From positions 1 to 6,950 of the forward strand of contig CAYVVW010000108.1 of assembly GCA_964455335.1 (NCBI GenBank): a DNA stretch of 6,950 bases, written 5' to 3'. The notes beneath the pieces are model-generated. The model had not been told where the DNA came from, did not search any database, and was given only the letters and a program-made list of their open reading frames with translations. The position numbers and the translations under genes were made by a program. This DNA is from Marvinbryantia sp964455335. Lineage in GTDB: Bacteria; Bacillota; Clostridia; Lachnospirales; Lachnospiraceae. Shown here piece after piece: positions 5,921 through 6,950 of this stretch. Each line of letters opens with the position of its first letter. The stretch's first letter is position 1.

Positions 5921-6277
5921 TCAAGAGTCATTTCCACGTGTAATTGGATTGCTTTCGTCAAGCCACGCGACCTCGCTTTCGATCTGCCAAAAAGTTTTTC
6001 CGTCAAATATCGGAGATTGCAAAAATTGCTTTTTGATTTGGTCCAAATCATCCCCGTGTATTTCAAGAACTCGTTTCCAAATCAGTGTGCCGTCCTTTTC
6101 CATCACCGAATGATAGTATAAGTTATCTTCGTTGACTGCTTCCCAGCGGTCGACAACAAAAATCTTTTCGGTTTTATGTTTTTGTGCTTCAAGCCAGTAG
6201 ATATGTCCATGATAAAAAAGCGTAGCTTCCGTAAACCAGCCTGTATCAAGAAACTGTTCAAGGCTTCCGTTTATCAT
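5921..6277 (-). CDS. Acidic 118-residue protein, candidate immunity protein of the preceding toxin-like gene
   Basis: The ATG overlaps the stop of the 133-residue gene (ATGA at 6277-6274), with AAAGGAG 8 bases upstream, so the two are translationally coupled. The product is soluble, has no signal peptide or membrane segment, is acidic, and contains six Trp (14, 28, 45, 67, 97, 105) with the segments MINGSLEQFLDTGWFTEATL at the start and TFWQIESEVAWLDESNPI near the end. Small acidic proteins directly following a toxin module are typical immunity proteins, and this order and coupling are the main reasons for the call. I do not recognise a named family with certainty. Composition is AT-richer than the nusA operon. 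It ends 30 bases from the convergent methyltransferase fossil, and no terminator is obvious between them. Confidence 0.8.
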   Translation of the reverse strand: MINGSLEQFLDTGWFTEATLFYHGHIYWLEAQKHKTEKIFVVDRWEAVNEDNLYYHSVMEKDGTLIWKRVLEIHGDDLDQIKKQFLQSPIFDGKTFWQIESEVAWLDESNPITRGNDS

Positions 6278-6675
6278 AATCCGTACTCCTTTAAATATTT
6301 TTTGTACCTTTCATAAATATCCGGATGATCTTTTTCGGACAGTACACCTCCCGGGTCACGATTAAGTTCAGAATCATAAACGTGATAATGAAGAATCCTG
6401 GTATGTCTGTCTCCTGTTAACGATTCTTCGGGATGATACGCGATCTCAAGGATAGGCTGCCCCGTATTGTCGTAAATCCTCATTTCTCTGAAAGTCCCGT
6501 CCGGATTTTCTTTGATATATTTGCTGTTTGGCGTATGTGAATAATCAGGCAAACTGTGTTCATGATGCTGCCCCACTAAAATCTTTGCGTCATAGATATA
6601 ACTGTCATTCGTTTTCATTCTATATTCATCGGTAGTAACATGACCGTTTCTGGCCTTTGCCCCTCTTGACGACAC
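6274..6675 (-). CDS. 133-residue His-rich protein, candidate orphan polymorphic-toxin C-terminal module
   Basis: The start is GTG 6675-6673, sharing one base with the upstream stop (TAGTG); GGAGGTG lies just upstream and an in-frame TGA sits 9 bases before it, so it is not the broken end of a longer frame. There is no signal peptide or membrane segment. The N-terminus (SSRGAKARNGHVTTDEYRMK) is basic. The second half has a DG-turn pattern (YIKENPDGTFREMRIYDNTG), then EIAYH, GDRHTRILHYHVYD with HxH at 96-98, and a basic helix ERYKKYLKEYGL. Ten His, several in H-rich clusters (37-40, 91-98), would suit a metal-dependent or RNase-like active site. This layout resembles toxin tips detached from large polymorphic toxins, but I cannot name the domain; function is inferred mainly from the paired downstream gene. 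Confidence 0.75.
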   Translation of the reverse strand: MSSRGAKARNGHVTTDEYRMKTNDSYIYDAKILVGQHHEHSLPDYSHTPNSKYIKENPDGTFREMRIYDNTGQPILEIAYHPEESLTGDRHTRILHYHVYDSELNRDPGGVLSEKDHPDIYERYKKYLKEYGL

Positions 6676-6875
6676 TATGATTCACCTCCGGAGTAAATGG
6701 TTCCATCCGCATTTAATATTTGCATTTGCCAATAACCGGGATATTTTTCCCCGTTTCCAAAAGATTTCCTATAGGGGACATACGATATATCAGAGTCCAT
6801 TCCCCCAATTTTATTCCCCGCACAATGCTTTCGCCTGCCATTCAACGCTGCAATAAGCGGGGATGTTTGTGTCAC
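6675..6875 (-). CDS. Hypothetical 66-residue protein, first of the coupled three-gene set
   Basis: The longest version starts at GTG 6875-6873; a shorter one would begin at ATG (residue 26, MDSDISYVPY), preceded by a G-rich stretch lying very close to it, so the start is uncertain. The end reads GYWQMQILNADGTIYSGGES, and its final codons form the GGAGGTG ribosome binding site of the next gene, whose GTG overlaps its TAG. I do not recognise it. It may be a small partner of the toxin-like module or a shortened remnant of a larger protein. An in-frame TAA at 6899-6897 separates it from coding sequence further upstream. Confidence 0.5.
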   Translation of the reverse strand: MTQTSPLIAALNGRRKHCAGNKIGGMDSDISYVPYRKSFGNGEKYPGYWQMQILNADGTIYSGGES

Positions 6876-6896
6876 ATGCAGCAGCGGCCTTTGCGC

Positions 6897-6950
6897 TTAA
6901 AACAGAAAACCGTAGTCATCCGCAAAAGCGATATCGATGACCATTTCCCT
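6897..6950 (-). CDS. C-terminal end of an unidentified gene entering from the right (partial)
   Basis: The frame is open from the window edge to a TAA at 6899-6897 and encodes REMVIDIAFADDYGFLF. The acidic, aromatic ending could suit an immunity-type protein, but 17 residues are too few to identify. A start at the internal ATG (6944-6942) would leave only a 15-residue peptide, so the 3' end of a longer gene is more likely. It points the same way as the cassette that follows. Confidence 0.4.
   Translation of the reverse strand, partial: REMVIDIAFADDYGFLF

Overview
The window holds the 5' part of a bacterial transcription/translation operon on the minus strand: rimP, nusA, ylxR (rnpM), ylxQ (an L7Ae-family gene) and infB, in the order usual for Bacillota. 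Beyond its promoter side lies a short accessory region. The protein sequences (the N-terminus of NusA, the YlxQ core, the small Cys-containing YlxR) and the strong AGGAGG-type ribosome binding sites suggest a Clostridia member, most likely Lachnospiraceae with fairly high GC. This is judged from recognised family sequence, not from a search. polC, which often sits upstream of or near this cluster in Bacilli, is not seen; the cluster starts with its own promoters.

Layout on the + axis. 1-2523: infB, cut by the left window edge, encoding IF-2 with a very long N-terminal extension (GTPase P-loop only at residue 561). Residues 141-289 of that extension are tiled exactly by nine 13-residue and four 8-residue Gln/Gly/Pro/Arg modules. 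2529-3111: ylxQ and ylxR, overlapping. 3164-4699: nusA, with a normal NusA core followed by an acidic Tyr/Gly-rich tail containing six 20-residue repeats. 4757-5224: rimP. 5225-5312: leader with an 18-bp perfect hairpin and an extended -10 promoter. 5396-5485: an unlisted 29-codon membrane microprotein gene, with a near-consensus sigma-A promoter at 5551-5579. 5638-5891 (+): the decayed C-terminal end of a phage-type cytosine-5 DNA methyltransferase. 5921-6875: three tightly coupled AT-richer minus-strand genes that look like an orphan toxin/immunity-type cassette. 6897-6950: the end of another gene entering from the right.

How the genes fit together: RimP matures the 30S subunit, NusA controls RNA polymerase pausing and termination, YlxR and YlxQ are RNA-binding accessory proteins, and IF-2 starts translation. 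The most striking observation is that two proteins of the same operon both carry expanded repeat tails of opposite charge: IF-2 residues 104-311 contain no Asp or Glu, while NusA residues 339-507 contain no Lys or Arg and are rich in Tyr. A direct or condensate-type contact between them is a testable idea but is inference only. The right-hand third reads as an accessory insertion zone (methyltransferase fossil, toxin-like cassette) beside the essential operon.
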